From CAISDA01 sp050258555 (GTDB lineage: Bacteria > Bacteroidota > Ignavibacteria > UBA10030 > UBA8401): a DNA stretch of 16,885 nt. Shown here piece after piece: positions 7,206 through 15,371 of the stretch. A program made the position numbers and the translations under genes. How positions within the stretch are numbered: position 1 is the first letter of the stretch; the number at the start of each line of letters is the position of its first letter. The notes under the pieces were generated by a model, which was not told where the DNA came from, searched no databases, and saw only the letters and a program-made list of their open reading frames with translations. The DNA lies in NCBI GenBank assembly GCA_050258555.1, contig JBLMZA010000091.1, positions 1 to 16,885 on the forward strand. Direction: 5' to 3'.

Positions 7206-8573
7206 TTCGATGAGATTGTACTTCTGGATCTTCGTGTAGAGCGTCTTCAGACTGATATCGAGGATCTTCGATGCCAGGTTCTTGTTCCACTTCGTGCGCA
7301 TGAGCACGCCTTCGATGTGGTCGCGTTCGATCTCGTTGAGCGACACGGCCGTGCCGAGCTTGCCTGTGCCCGCGCCCGATTGGGCGCCCGGCGCCATGCG
7401 AAGCGGAAGCGCAAGATCTCGCGCACGGATGCCGTCCGGATCGGCGAGGATCGCCGCGCGCTCGAGCACATTCTCGAGCTCGCGCACATTGCCCGGCCAG
7501 TCGTATTCCACGAGCACTTCCATCGCATCGGGCATGATGGGCTTTCTGAGGCGCGGCGTGATCTTTTTTCCCATGATCGCATTGACTAAAAGCGGGATAT
7601 CCTCTCTGCGTTCGTAGAGCGAGGGCAATTTGAGCGTGATCACATTGAGCCGGTAGAGCAGGTCCTCACGGAAGCGCCCCGCCCTGACTTCCTCTTCGAG
7701 ATTCCTGTTTGTGGCCGAGATGAGCCGGACGTCCGTCTTCAGCGTCTGGTTGCCGCCCACGCGCCGGAATTCGCCCGTCTGTATGAAGCGCAGCAGCTTC
7801 GGCTGGAAGAGCGAGTTGATCTCGCCGATTTCATCGAGAAAGAGCGTGCCGCCGTTGGCGATCTCGACCAGTCCCTGGCGCATCGTGTAGGCGTCGGTGA
7901 AGGCGCCCTTCTCATGGCCGAAAAGCTCCGATTCGATCAGCGTGTCGGGAATCGATGCGCAGTTGAGCGCGACAAACGGCTTTTCACCGCGCTCCGAATT
8001 CTTGTGCATGAAATTGGCGAAGAGCTCCTTGCCCGTGCCGCTCGAGCCTTCGATCAAGACGGTCGAATCGGTCGGCGCCACCTTGCTTGCCATTTCCAAT
8101 ACGCGCATGAAGGCCGGACTCTCTCCGATGAGCTCGCTTGAAAGCGCCAGGCGGGACAGTTCGGTCTTCATCACCTTGTTTTCGATCATGAGCTGACGGC
8201 GCTCCAGCGCACGCTTCAGAAGCGCGTTGAGCTCATCCATCGAATACGGCTTGGTCAGGTAATGAAAGGCTCCGCGCTTCATGCATTCGACCGCGATGCG
8301 GATGTCGTCGACGCCCGTGAGCATGATCACCTGCGTGTCGAGGTAATGGTCGCGGATGAAGGCGAGCACCTCCAGGCCGTCGACGCGCGGCATCTTCACA
8401 TCCAGCAGCACGGCATCGAACGACTTGTCCTGCAGCTGGTTGATGGCTTCGACGCCGTCGGATGCGATTTCGACCGCATAGCCTTCATCCTTCAGGATGG
8501 GGCGGAGCGTGTCGCGGAATGCCGATTCGTCATCGACGACAAGAATATTCGGGACGGATTTCTGTTTGGGCAT
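7200..8573 (-). CDS. NtrC-family sigma-54-dependent response regulator
   Basis: This 457-residue two-component regulator has a receiver domain (8-122) with Asp14/Asp15, phosphoacceptor Asp58, Thr86 and Lys108. A AAA+ domain (about 145-380) follows, with Walker A GSSGTGKE (176-183), the sigma-54 contact loop GAFTDA (223-228, normally GAFTGA) and Walker B GGTLFLDEIG (241-250). A Fis-type helix-turn-helix lies at about 412-455. It should activate sigma-54 promoters when phosphorylated; its targets and partner kinase are not identifiable here. The adjacent histidine kinase is of the NarX class and is not the expected partner. ATG 8573 follows AAAGGAA. The stop overlaps the palindrome TCATGA shared with the convergent ATPase gene. 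I saw no sigma-54 promoter (GG-N10-GC) in the intergenic stretches I inspected. Confidence 0.96.
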   Translation of the reverse strand: MPKQKSVPNILVVDDESAFRDTLRPILKDEGYAVEIASDGVEAINQLQDKSFDAVLLDVKMPRVDGLEVLAFIRDHYLDTQVIMLTGVDDIRIAVECMKRGAFHYLTKPYSMDELNALLKRALERRQLMIENKVMKTELSRLALSSELIGESPAFMRVLEMASKVAPTDSTVLIEGSSGTGKELFANFMHKNSERGEKPFVALNCASIPDTLIESELFGHEKGAFTDAYTMRQGLVEIANGGTLFLDEIGEINSLFQPKLLRFIQTGEFRRVGGNQTLKTDVRLISATNRNLEEEVRAGRFREDLLYRLNVITLKLPSLYERREDIPLLVNAIMGKKITPRLRKPIMPDAMEVLVEYDWPGNVRELENVLERAAILADPDGIRARDLALPLRMAPGAQSGAGTGKLGTAVSLNEIERDHIEGVLMRTKWNKNLASKILDISLKTLYTKIQKYNLIES

Positions 8574-8596
8574 AGAGAAGGGGTTCCTTTGTGCAA

Positions 8597-8625
8597 AATA
8601 TACTAAACGCCGGGGAGCGAAGCAA
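8597..8625 (-). promoter_or_regulatory. Promoter of the NtrC-type regulator gene
   Basis: On the minus strand TTGCTT (8625-8620) and TATATT (8602-8597) are 17 bases apart. Transcription would begin near 8590, leaving a leader of about 16 bases with the AAAGGAA ribosome-binding site close to its 5' end. Confidence 0.55.
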
Positions 8626-8643
8626 ACGGCGTGCGTGCGCCGT
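8626..8643. promoter_or_regulatory. Inverted repeat between two divergent promoters (candidate operator)
   Basis: ACGGCG (8626-8631) and CGCCGT (8638-8643) are perfect inverted arms with a 6-base spacer. The repeat starts at the base after the -35 box of the NtrC-type regulator promoter and ends two bases before the -35 box of the DUF486 promoter. A dimeric regulator bound here could act on both promoters; autoregulation by the NtrC-type protein is one option. Confidence 0.5.
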
Positions 8644-8645
8644 CT

Positions 8646-8674
8646 TTGTTTCTCAGCGATATTTTTTCTACATT
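8646..8674 (+). promoter_or_regulatory. Promoter of the DUF486 / histidine kinase operon
   Basis: TTGTTT (8646-8651) and TACATT (8669-8674) are separated by 17 bases, and an AAGGAA ribosome-binding site and ATG follow at 8707 and 8717. The arrangement is a reasonable sigma-70-like promoter. Confidence 0.5.
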
Positions 8675-8716
8675 TTCAGTGTGGATGCAAATTTTTTTCG
8701 TGTGTGAAGGAATGCT

Positions 8717-9046
8717 ATGCCGACTATCGTGCTTTTGACCATCTCGAACGTGTTCATGACATTCGCCTGGTACGGCCATTTGAAATTCAGGGATGTCGCA
8801 TTGTGGAAAATCGTGCTCGCCAGCTGGTCCATCGCTTTTTTTGAATATTGCTTCATGGTGCCCGCCAATCGTCTCGGATACGGGGAGTTCAACGCCGCGC
8901 AGCTCAAGACGATCCAGGAAGTGATCACGCTCATCGTCTTCAGCGTGTTCTCGGTTGTCTATCTGAAAGAAGAATTCAAATGGAACTACGTCGCGGGATT
9001 CGTCTGCATCATCGCCGCGGTCTTCTTCATTTTCAAGAAATGGTGA
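8717..9046 (+). CDS. DMT-superfamily small membrane protein (DUF486)
   Basis: This 109-residue protein is almost entirely membrane-embedded. Hydrophobic segments lie at about 2-18, 27-46, 66-82 and 88-106. Motifs such as FMTFAWYGHLK (13-23), WSIAFFEYCFMVPANR (37-52) and QLKTIQEVITL (62-72) match the DUF486 family, which is usually about 110 residues and placed in the drug/metabolite transporter superfamily. Transport substrate and direction are unknown. The start is supported by AAGGAA six bases upstream. The histidine kinase gene begins 21 bases after its stop, so the two are probably cotranscribed. Confidence 0.9.
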   Translation: MPTIVLLTISNVFMTFAWYGHLKFRDVALWKIVLASWSIAFFEYCFMVPANRLGYGEFNAAQLKTIQEVITLIVFSVFSVVYLKEEFKWNYVAGFVCIIAAVFFIFKKW

Positions 9047-9067
9047 GGCTCCCATCCACGCTGCCCC

Positions 9068-10759
9068 ATGACTGACCACGAGCATGCACAACCAAGCGTG
9101 AGCGCCGAAGAATCGGAACGGCGCGAACTCTTCCGCCTGAACCGCGCGCTCAAGGCGATCATCGCCGTGAGCCAGACGCGGGCTCGGGCGCAGGATGAGA
9201 CCGCCTATCTCGGCGATGTCTGCCGCATCCTCTGCGATGTGGGCGGATACCGCCTGGCCTGGGTCGGCATCCCCGACGAGGACGGCCCCGAAAAGATCAT
9301 CCGTCCCGTCATCTGGATGGGCGAGGAGCACGGGTACCTGCACCATGAAAAGATCTATTGGGATGCGTCCCACCCCAGGCGCGGTCCGGCAGGCGCGGCG
9401 GCTTCAAGCGGCATGACGACCGTGCTGCGCAATATCCATGCGGAACAGGCGGGCGAATTCTGGCGCGAACAGGCGATCCGGCTCGGCTTTTCTTCCATCA
9501 TCAGCATCCCCCTGAAGCATGAAGAGCAGGTCTTTGCCGTGGTGACGCTGTATTCGCGGCAGACCGATGCCTTCGACAAGGAGGAAGTCAGGCTCCTGGA
9601 GCAGCTGGCCGATGATATCGCCTTCGGCATCCGCACGCTGCGCGACCGCGAAGAGCACCGGCGCGCCGAATCGGCGCTCGATGAGACCGAGGACCGCTAC
9701 CGGCTCCTGGTCGAACAGTCCCCCGAGGCGATCATCGTCCACACGGACTGGATCCTGCAGTATGTGAATCCGGCCGGTGTGCGGCTGCTCAATGCGCGCT
9801 CGGCCGACGAACTTGTCGGCAAGAACTTTCTTGACTTCATTCCGCAGGAGTTCCATGCCGACATCATGGAGCGGCAGCGTGAGCTCCAGAAGAACAATGA
9901 AAAGTCCGGCGGACTCTATCTCACGTACGTCACGCAGGCGGGCGAGCGCAAGTATTACGAATCGGTCGGATCGGGAACGACATACGACGGCAAACCGGCG
10001 ATCCAGATCGTGATCCGCGACATCACCGAACGCAAGCGCGCCGAAGAGGAGCTGGAGCGTTCGCGCGAGGAACTGCGCGAGCTCGCCGCGCATCTGCAGT
10101 CGGCCAGAGAAAGCGAACGCACGGCCATCGCGCGCGAAATCCACGACGAGCTCGGACAGGATCTGACCGGACTGAAGATGGATCTCGCACTTCTGGAAGA
10201 TCTCGTGATCGAGCATGTGCGCGCTCCGGCGCTCACCGAAATGACCGACCGGATCTCGTCGATGTCCGAGCTTCTGAATGCGACCGTGCAGTCGGTGCGC
10301 AAGATCATTTCCGAACTGCGTCCGGTGCTGTTGGACAAGCTCGGACTTGTCGCAGCCATCGAATGGCAGGCCGAGGAATTCCAGAGCCGCACCGGCATCG
10401 TCTGCGACTGCTTCATGACGGCCGACGACAGCCGGTTCGAGCGCGACTGCGCCACGGCGGTCTACCGCATCTTCCAGGAATCGCTCACGAACGTGCTGCG
10501 GCATTCGGGCGCGACGCGCGTGACGGTGACATTCGGCAGGGACGAGGACGGCACGTATGAACTGGAAATCCGCGACAACGGCCGCGGACTCGACACGCGC
10601 GCCGGAGCGAAGGAAAAATCATTCGGGCTGTTGGGCATGCGCGAGCGGGCGCTCCTCTTTAACGGCACGGTCACCGTCGAAGGCGAAGAGGGCAAGGGCA
10701 CGACGGTCCGGCTCATGATTCCCGAATCGGGACTCGCGGCCTGCGCCGATCCCCTGTGA
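9068..10759 (+). CDS. Soluble GAF-PAS sensor histidine kinase (HisKA_3, NarL-partner type)
   Basis: This 563-residue protein has no membrane segment or signal peptide. In order it has a GAF domain (about 28-190), a PAS domain (207-325, with the link DITERKRAEEELE at 318-330), a HisKA_3 dimerisation domain with phosphoacceptor His359 in REIHDELGQDLTGLK, and a HATPase_c domain with N-box around QESLTNVLRHSGA (470-482), DNGRGL (503-508) and GLLGMRER (520-527). Kinases of this class normally pair with NarL/FixJ response regulators carrying a LuxR helix-turn-helix; none is adjacent. The ligand of the GAF or PAS domain is unknown; no heme-binding His is evident. It follows the DUF486 gene at a 21-base gap. 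No good Shine-Dalgarno is seen at the start, so reinitiation after DUF486 is possible. Confidence 0.94.
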   Translation: MTDHEHAQPSVSAEESERRELFRLNRALKAIIAVSQTRARAQDETAYLGDVCRILCDVGGYRLAWVGIPDEDGPEKIIRPVIWMGEEHGYLHHEKIYWDASHPRRGPAGAAASSGMTTVLRNIHAEQAGEFWREQAIRLGFSSIISIPLKHEEQVFAVVTLYSRQTDAFDKEEVRLLEQLADDIAFGIRTLRDREEHRRAESALDETEDRYRLLVEQSPEAIIVHTDWILQYVNPAGVRLLNARSADELVGKNFLDFIPQEFHADIMERQRELQKNNEKSGGLYLTYVTQAGERKYYESVGSGTTYDGKPAIQIVIRDITERKRAEEELERSREELRELAAHLQSARESERTAIAREIHDELGQDLTGLKMDLALLEDLVIEHVRAPALTEMTDRISSMSELLNATVQSVRKIISELRPVLLDKLGLVAAIEWQAEEFQSRTGIVCDCFMTADDSRFERDCATAVYRIFQESLTNVLRHSGATRVTVTFGRDEDGTYELEIRDNGRGLDTRAGAKEKSFGLLGMRERALLFNGTVTVEGEEGKGTTVRLMIPESGLAACADPL

Positions 10760-10829
10760 AAAAATTGTTGTTCACGACACAGATACATTCTCACTCTCTC
10801 AATCAACGCAATAATCGTTAAGGAATCCT

Positions 10830-12893
10830 ATGGTGAAACGCGCGAGTCAGTTCGTTGTTGCAGCTTTCCTCTGCTGTTTGTTCCTCATTCCGGCATCGGC
10901 CCAGCAGAAGCGCCCGATGGAAATCGACGACCTCTTCCGCATCCGGCGCCTGACCGATGCGCAGATCTCTCCCGACGGCAAGTCGGTCGCCTACGTCGTC
11001 GGCACGGTGGATAAAGAAGCCAACCGGATCAATAATGACATCTATATTGTGGCGACACAGGCCGGCTCGAAGCCCGAGCTCTTGATCGGCGGTCCGAAGC
11101 AGGAGCGCCATCCGCGCTGGTCGCCCGACGGGTCGATGATCGCCTTCGAATCGAACCGCGACGGCGCCTCGCAGATCTATCTCTATCATGTGGCGACGAA
11201 GGAGATCACGAAGCTCACCTCGATCTCGAGCGAAGCCTCGCAGGCCGTCTGGTCTCCGGACGGAAAGCAGATCGCGTTCGTCTCGGCCGTCTTCCCGGAA
11301 TTTTCCGATAAGCCGTATGCCGAATCCGACCGGCTCAACAGGGAAAAGCAGGCCTCGCGCGACGAATCGAAAGTGAAGGCCCGCATCTTCACCAAGCTCC
11401 TCTATCGCCACTGGGATTCGTGGGTCGACGACAAGCGCCAGCACGTGTTTGTGATCTCCGCACAAGGCGGAGAGCCGCGCGATGTGACGCCGGGCGACCG
11501 GGACGCGCAGCCGCCTTCGATGACATTTTCCGTCGGCGACGATTTCGCCTTCTCGCCCGACGGCGCGGAGCTCGCCTACACGGCCACGCCCGTGCCGGTG
11601 CGGGAGGAATCGTGGTCGACCAATCACGATATTTATACGGTCGATCTGAAGACCGGCCTTCGCACGCAGGTGACGACCAATCCGGCTGCAGACGGCTTTC
11701 CGCGCTATTCGCCCGACGGCCGCTTTATTTCCTACCGTGCGCAGTCCCGCGCGGGCTTCGAAGCCGACCGCTGGCAGGTGATGGTCTACGACCGCGCATC
11801 CAAACAATCGAAGAGCCTCACGCCGAAATGGGACCGCTCGGCAGGCGGCCCGCAGTGGTCGGCCGATTCGAAGTCTCTGTATTTTGAAGCCGAGGAGGAT
11901 GCCGAGCAGCCCGTGTGGATGATGCCGGCCGACGGCTCGAGCCTTCCGAAGAAGCTCACGGGCGCGGGCGCGATCACGGGATATTCCATCTCGAATGCGG
12001 GTACGCTTGCCTTTACGCGCGCGCTCATGGTCCGTTCGGCCGAAGTCTTCGCATCCGATGCCGACGGGAACAACGAGCGCAAGCTTTCCACCGAAAATGA
12101 TTCGCTCTTTGCCGTGCTCGACATTCCCGCACCCGAAAAGATCTATTATCAGGGAGCGCGCGTGAAGAATCAGGCGTGGCTCATCAAGCCGCCTTCGTTT
12201 GATCCGAAGAAGAAATATCCGCTCGTCTATCTCGTCCACGGCGGTCCGCAGGGCGCATGGGAAAACGGCTGGTCCTTCCGCTGGTGCCCCGTGCTCTGGG
12301 CTGCCCAGGGTTATGTGTGCGTGGCGCCGAACCCCACGGGTTCGACCGGCTTCGGACAAAAATTCACCGACGCGATCTCGCACGACTGGGGCGGCGCGGT
12401 CTTCACCGATCTCATGAAGGGCCTGGATTATGTGACGAAGACATTTCCCTATATCGATTCGACGAAGATGGCCGCAGCCGGCGCGAGCTACGGCGGATAC
12501 ATGATGAACTGGTTCCAGGGCAACACGAAGCGCTTCAAAACGCTCGTGACGCACGACGGCACGTTCAACTTCTACAGCATGTACGGCGTCACCGAAGAGA
12601 CCTGGTTCGACGAGTGGGAGCACGGCATTCCCTGGGAGACGAAGAACTTCGACCGGTTCTCGCCGCACAAGTATGCGAAGAATTTTTCGACGCCGAACCT
12701 GATCATACACGGCGAGCTCGATTACCGTGTGCCCGTGGGCGAAGGCTTCGCGCTCTTCACGACGCTTCAGCGCAAGGGCATTCCCTCGAAGTTCCTCTAC
12801 TTCCCGGATGAGGGACACTGGGTATTGAAGCCGCAGAACTCCGAGCTCTGGCACACCACCGTCTTCAACTGGCTGAAGGATTATCTGAAATGA
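10830..12893 (+). CDS. Secreted S9-family (prolyl oligopeptidase fold) peptidase, DPP5-like
   Basis: This 687-residue serine peptidase has an N-terminal signal peptide (KR then a hydrophobic run at 7-20, cleavage near ASA-Q, 24/25), so it is likely periplasmic. Residues about 40-430 carry repeated SPDG motifs (47, 98, 142, 242, 294) typical of a seven-bladed beta-propeller. The catalytic alpha/beta-hydrolase domain (450-687) has Ser553 in GASYGG, Asp631 in HGELDYRVP and His663 in DEGHW. Length and signal peptide resemble bacterial dipeptidyl-peptidase 5 (S9C), which releases dipeptides from oligopeptides; exact specificity cannot be read from sequence. ATG 10830 has AAGGAA upstream. No clear promoter is seen in the 70 bases before it. 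The stop overlaps the pyrF start by four bases. Confidence 0.94.
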   Translation: MVKRASQFVVAAFLCCLFLIPASAQQKRPMEIDDLFRIRRLTDAQISPDGKSVAYVVGTVDKEANRINNDIYIVATQAGSKPELLIGGPKQERHPRWSPDGSMIAFESNRDGASQIYLYHVATKEITKLTSISSEASQAVWSPDGKQIAFVSAVFPEFSDKPYAESDRLNREKQASRDESKVKARIFTKLLYRHWDSWVDDKRQHVFVISAQGGEPRDVTPGDRDAQPPSMTFSVGDDFAFSPDGAELAYTATPVPVREESWSTNHDIYTVDLKTGLRTQVTTNPAADGFPRYSPDGRFISYRAQSRAGFEADRWQVMVYDRASKQSKSLTPKWDRSAGGPQWSADSKSLYFEAEEDAEQPVWMMPADGSSLPKKLTGAGAITGYSISNAGTLAFTRALMVRSAEVFASDADGNNERKLSTENDSLFAVLDIPAPEKIYYQGARVKNQAWLIKPPSFDPKKKYPLVYLVHGGPQGAWENGWSFRWCPVLWAAQGYVCVAPNPTGSTGFGQKFTDAISHDWGGAVFTDLMKGLDYVTKTFPYIDSTKMAAAGASYGGYMMNWFQGNTKRFKTLVTHDGTFNFYSMYGVTEETWFDEWEHGIPWETKNFDRFSPHKYAKNFSTPNLIIHGELDYRVPVGEGFALFTTLQRKGIPSKFLYFPDEGHWVLKPQNSELWHTTVFNWLKDYLK

Positions 12894-13717
12894 CATTCAC
12901 CGAAAAGCTCGCCCATATACAGGAAGAAAACGATACGCTCCTGTGCGTCGGACTCGATACCGATCCGGAAAAAATTCCGGCCTCGCTGCGCGAGCGCGCA
13001 GGAGATCAGGCGCCGCTCGAGTTCAACAAGCGCATCATCGATGCGACGAAGGATCTCGTGTGCGCCTACAAGATCAATTTCGCCTTCTATGAAGGCCTGG
13101 GCGCGCGCGGCTGGGAGACGATCGCCGCGACGGTGAAGCACATTCCTTCCTCCGTCGTCACGATCGCCGATGCCAAGCGCGGCGATATCGGCAACTCGTC
13201 CTCGTACTACGCGCGGGCGATTCTTCAGGAGATGCAGTTCGATTCCATCACGGTCGCGCCCTATATGGGGCGCGACTCGGTGGAGCCGTTTCTTGCCTGG
13301 CCGGAGAAAGGCGTCTTCATGCTTGCGCTGACGTCGAACGAGGGCTCGCGCGATTTCCAGATGCTGAAGACCGCGCGCGGATACGTCTATGAAGAAGTGA
13401 TCCGCCGCTCGCTCAAGTGGAATGAAAAGAAGAATCTCGGCTACGTGGTCGGCGCCACGAAGGCCTCGGCGCTCAAGACCGTGCGCGCACTGGCGCCTTC
13501 GGTGCCGCTCTTGATTCCGGGCGTGGGCGCGCAGGGAGGGGATCTGAAAAACGTGGTGCGCTACGGCTGCGATGCGAACGGGCGCGGCGCCATCGTCAAC
13601 GCCAGCAGAAGCGTGCTCTATGCATCGAAAAGCGGATCGGACTTCGCCGATGCGGCGCGACTGGAAGCCGCGCGCCTTCGCGATGCGATGAATTCGGTGC
13701 GCGAAAAATATTTTTAA
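12890..13717 (+). CDS. pyrF: Orotidine 5'-phosphate decarboxylase (long type)
   Basis: PyrF converts orotidine monophosphate to UMP, the last step of de novo pyrimidine synthesis, in the cytoplasm. The 275-residue length fits the longer bacterial subfamily rather than the roughly 240-residue E. coli type. Visible features are substrate-contact Lys61/Asn63 (YKINFAFYE), the catalytic Asp94-x-Lys96...Asp99 cluster in IADAKRGDIGNSS, and the phosphate-binding loop PGVGAQGGD near 210. The start ATG overlaps the peptidase stop (ATGA, 12890-12893), so translation is probably coupled to the upstream gene. There is no other pyrimidine gene in the window. Confidence 0.97.
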   Translation: MTFTEKLAHIQEENDTLLCVGLDTDPEKIPASLRERAGDQAPLEFNKRIIDATKDLVCAYKINFAFYEGLGARGWETIAATVKHIPSSVVTIADAKRGDIGNSSSYYARAILQEMQFDSITVAPYMGRDSVEPFLAWPEKGVFMLALTSNEGSRDFQMLKTARGYVYEEVIRRSLKWNEKKNLGYVVGATKASALKTVRALAPSVPLLIPGVGAQGGDLKNVVRYGCDANGRGAIVNASRSVLYASKSGSDFADAARLEAARLRDAMNSVREKYF

Positions 13718-13751
13718 GTGCGATACCCCGCGGAAGATCGATTCCGACTGT

Positions 13752-13781
13752 CATCCTTTTTTTGAGGAAGAAGGGAGGATG
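13752..13781 (+). promoter_or_regulatory. Predicted hairpin enclosing the ribosome-binding site of the DUF2851 gene
   Basis: CATCC plus seven T (13752-13763) can pair with 13770-13781 as a 12-bp stem with several G-U pairs and a 6-base loop. The 3' arm contains the Shine-Dalgarno GGGAGG (13773-13778) of the gene starting at 13790. If formed, the helix would hide the ribosome-binding site. The core CATCCT/AGGATG pairing is perfect. This is not an intrinsic terminator, because the T-run lies in the 5' arm. Confidence 0.4.
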
Positions 13782-13789
13782 TTGATTCC

Positions 13790-15364
13790 ATGCCGGCTCG
13801 TTTCATTTCCGAAGACCTGCTCCGTCACCTCTGGAGCCTGCAGTATCTTTCGGCGCGCACGCTTGCCACGCTCGACGGCCGGGACCTCACGATCCATGCC
13901 CCGGGCACGCTCAACAGGGAAAGCGGCCCCGACTTCCGCAATGCCGTGATCGAAATCGCCGGAACGACATACCGCGGCGATATCGAATTCCACCGCTCGA
14001 TCGAGGATTGGCAGGCGCACCGCCACGCCGACGATCCGCATTACAACCGCGTGATTCTCCACGTGGTCTTGAACGAACCCTTGGCGCCCGTTCCCGCGAC
14101 ACTCACAGAAAGCGGACGCGCGGTGCCGGTTCTTGTGCTTGCAGGCGCGCTCACGCTTCCGCCCGAAAAAATCACCGACGCCCTGGCGCGCGAAGAATAT
14201 TTCTCGCAGTCGGGCGCCATCGCCTGCTGCCGGATGAATGAGGCCTGTCCGGCGCCCGCCATGACGCTCTGGCTTGCGGAGCTTGCCGCACGGCGCCTTG
14301 CAAGAAAACGGGACCGCTTCTACGCGCGTCTGTGCGAATTGGCGAAGGAATTCGAGCGCTCAACGCTTGAAGAGCCGCACAAGGAGTATGACGCGCGACC
14401 GGGTGCCATGGAGCGCTCTGCGGATCCGTCGGAGATTCCGCTTCCCGATGCCGAGCGCCTGCCCGATGCCTCCACCTTCGGTGATGAGACGCTCTGGGAG
14501 CAGCTGTTGTTTGAAGCGGTCATGGACTGCCTGGGCTACGCCAAAAACCGGGAGCCGATGCGCGCCCTGGCCCGCGAAGTCTCGATCATGCGGATGAAGC
14601 GCGCCCAACCGCTTGTGGAGCTTCAGCCGTTCGACATTCAGGCGCTCTTGTTTGCCTTCTCAGGCCTTCTGCCGGATGTATCACAGGTGAGCGATCAGGA
14701 ATCGAAAGTCGCCGTGCATGAGCTTCACAGCGCATGGCTTTCGCTTGAATCCTCGCTGCGCGCATCGAAGGCCGACCACTTGTTTGCACTGCCGGCCCAT
14801 CACCGCGCCGAATGGATCTTCGCCCCGACCAGGCCGTCGAACTTTCCGACCGTGCGCCTGGCCGCGGGAGCGGCACTTGCCTCGAAGCTTCTTTTTGAGC
14901 GGCTCTTCGCGCGCATCACCGCCATCATCCAAGGCAAGTACGTTTCGGCCGATGTGAAGCGCGTGCAGCTGCGCGAAGCGTTCGAGCCCGGAGCGGACAG
15001 TTTCTGGTCGTTCCATTATTCGTTTGCCGAAGCCTCGTCGCGTCCGCATGCGATCCTGGGCGAGGCGCGCATCGATGATATCATCGTCAATGCCGTCATT
15101 CCCGTGGCGCTGCTGTATGCCGGAGTGTTTGAAGGAAGGGAGATGGCCGAGCACACGATGAATATCGCGCGCGAGATGCCGCCGCTTGCCGACAATGCGA
15201 TTCTGCGGAAGCTCGAGCGCCAGCTCTTCCGCGGGAAGCTCGCCCAGGCAAGCGCCTATGAGCAGCAGGGAGCGCTCGAGCTCTATACGCAATTCTGCCT
15301 GCAGCACCGTTGCGGAGAATGCGGCATCGGACAAGCGATCGCCAAGACTCCGCATGCGGTGTGA
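13790..15364 (+). CDS. DUF2851 family protein, function unknown
   Basis: I recognise this 524-residue protein as DUF2851, a family I associate with Bacteroidota and relatives. The signature lies in residues 45-94: SGPDFRNAVI, then GDIEFH (63-68), DW (73-74), H-x-H (77-79) and YNRVILHVVL (85-94). The C-terminus has Cys503-x4-Cys508-x2-Cys511 followed by Gly-Ile-Gly, which could bind metal or a cofactor. Another cysteine cluster lies near 148-158. A charged low-complexity stretch at about 190-230 may be an insertion; from memory the family is usually nearer 430 residues. There are no signal peptide or membrane helices. ATG 13790 has GGAGG 11 bases upstream, inside a predicted hairpin. It may be cotranscribed with pyrF (72-base gap). 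It ends seven bases before the end of the convergent lipoprotein gene. Confidence 0.88.
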   Translation: MPARFISEDLLRHLWSLQYLSARTLATLDGRDLTIHAPGTLNRESGPDFRNAVIEIAGTTYRGDIEFHRSIEDWQAHRHADDPHYNRVILHVVLNEPLAPVPATLTESGRAVPVLVLAGALTLPPEKITDALAREEYFSQSGAIACCRMNEACPAPAMTLWLAELAARRLARKRDRFYARLCELAKEFERSTLEEPHKEYDARPGAMERSADPSEIPLPDAERLPDASTFGDETLWEQLLFEAVMDCLGYAKNREPMRALAREVSIMRMKRAQPLVELQPFDIQALLFAFSGLLPDVSQVSDQESKVAVHELHSAWLSLESSLRASKADHLFALPAHHRAEWIFAPTRPSNFPTVRLAAGAALASKLLFERLFARITAIIQGKYVSADVKRVQLREAFEPGADSFWSFHYSFAEASSRPHAILGEARIDDIIVNAVIPVALLYAGVFEGREMAEHTMNIAREMPPLADNAILRKLERQLFRGKLAQASAYEQQGALELYTQFCLQHRCGECGIGQAIAKTPHAV

Positions 15365-15371
15365 GCAGCCT

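Noticed and set aside
9068..10759. Pairing of this histidine kinase with the NtrC-type regulator at 7200-8573 as one two-component system
   Set aside because: The kinase has a HisKA_3 domain typical of NarL-type partners and the genes are divergent, with DUF486 between. Proximity alone is not enough.
10756..10775. GTGAA...TTCAC inverted repeat after the histidine kinase as a terminator
   Set aside because: The arms are only five bases, AT-rich and lack a following T-run; it is too weak to call.
10818..12896. A 692-codon open frame antisense to nearly the whole S9 peptidase gene
   Set aside because: It is in exact codon register with the real gene, so its stops would need TTA, CTA or TCA in the sense strand. 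These codons are avoided here, and the translation has no family resemblance. Similar shadows lie opposite kdpA, kdpB and the histidine kinase.
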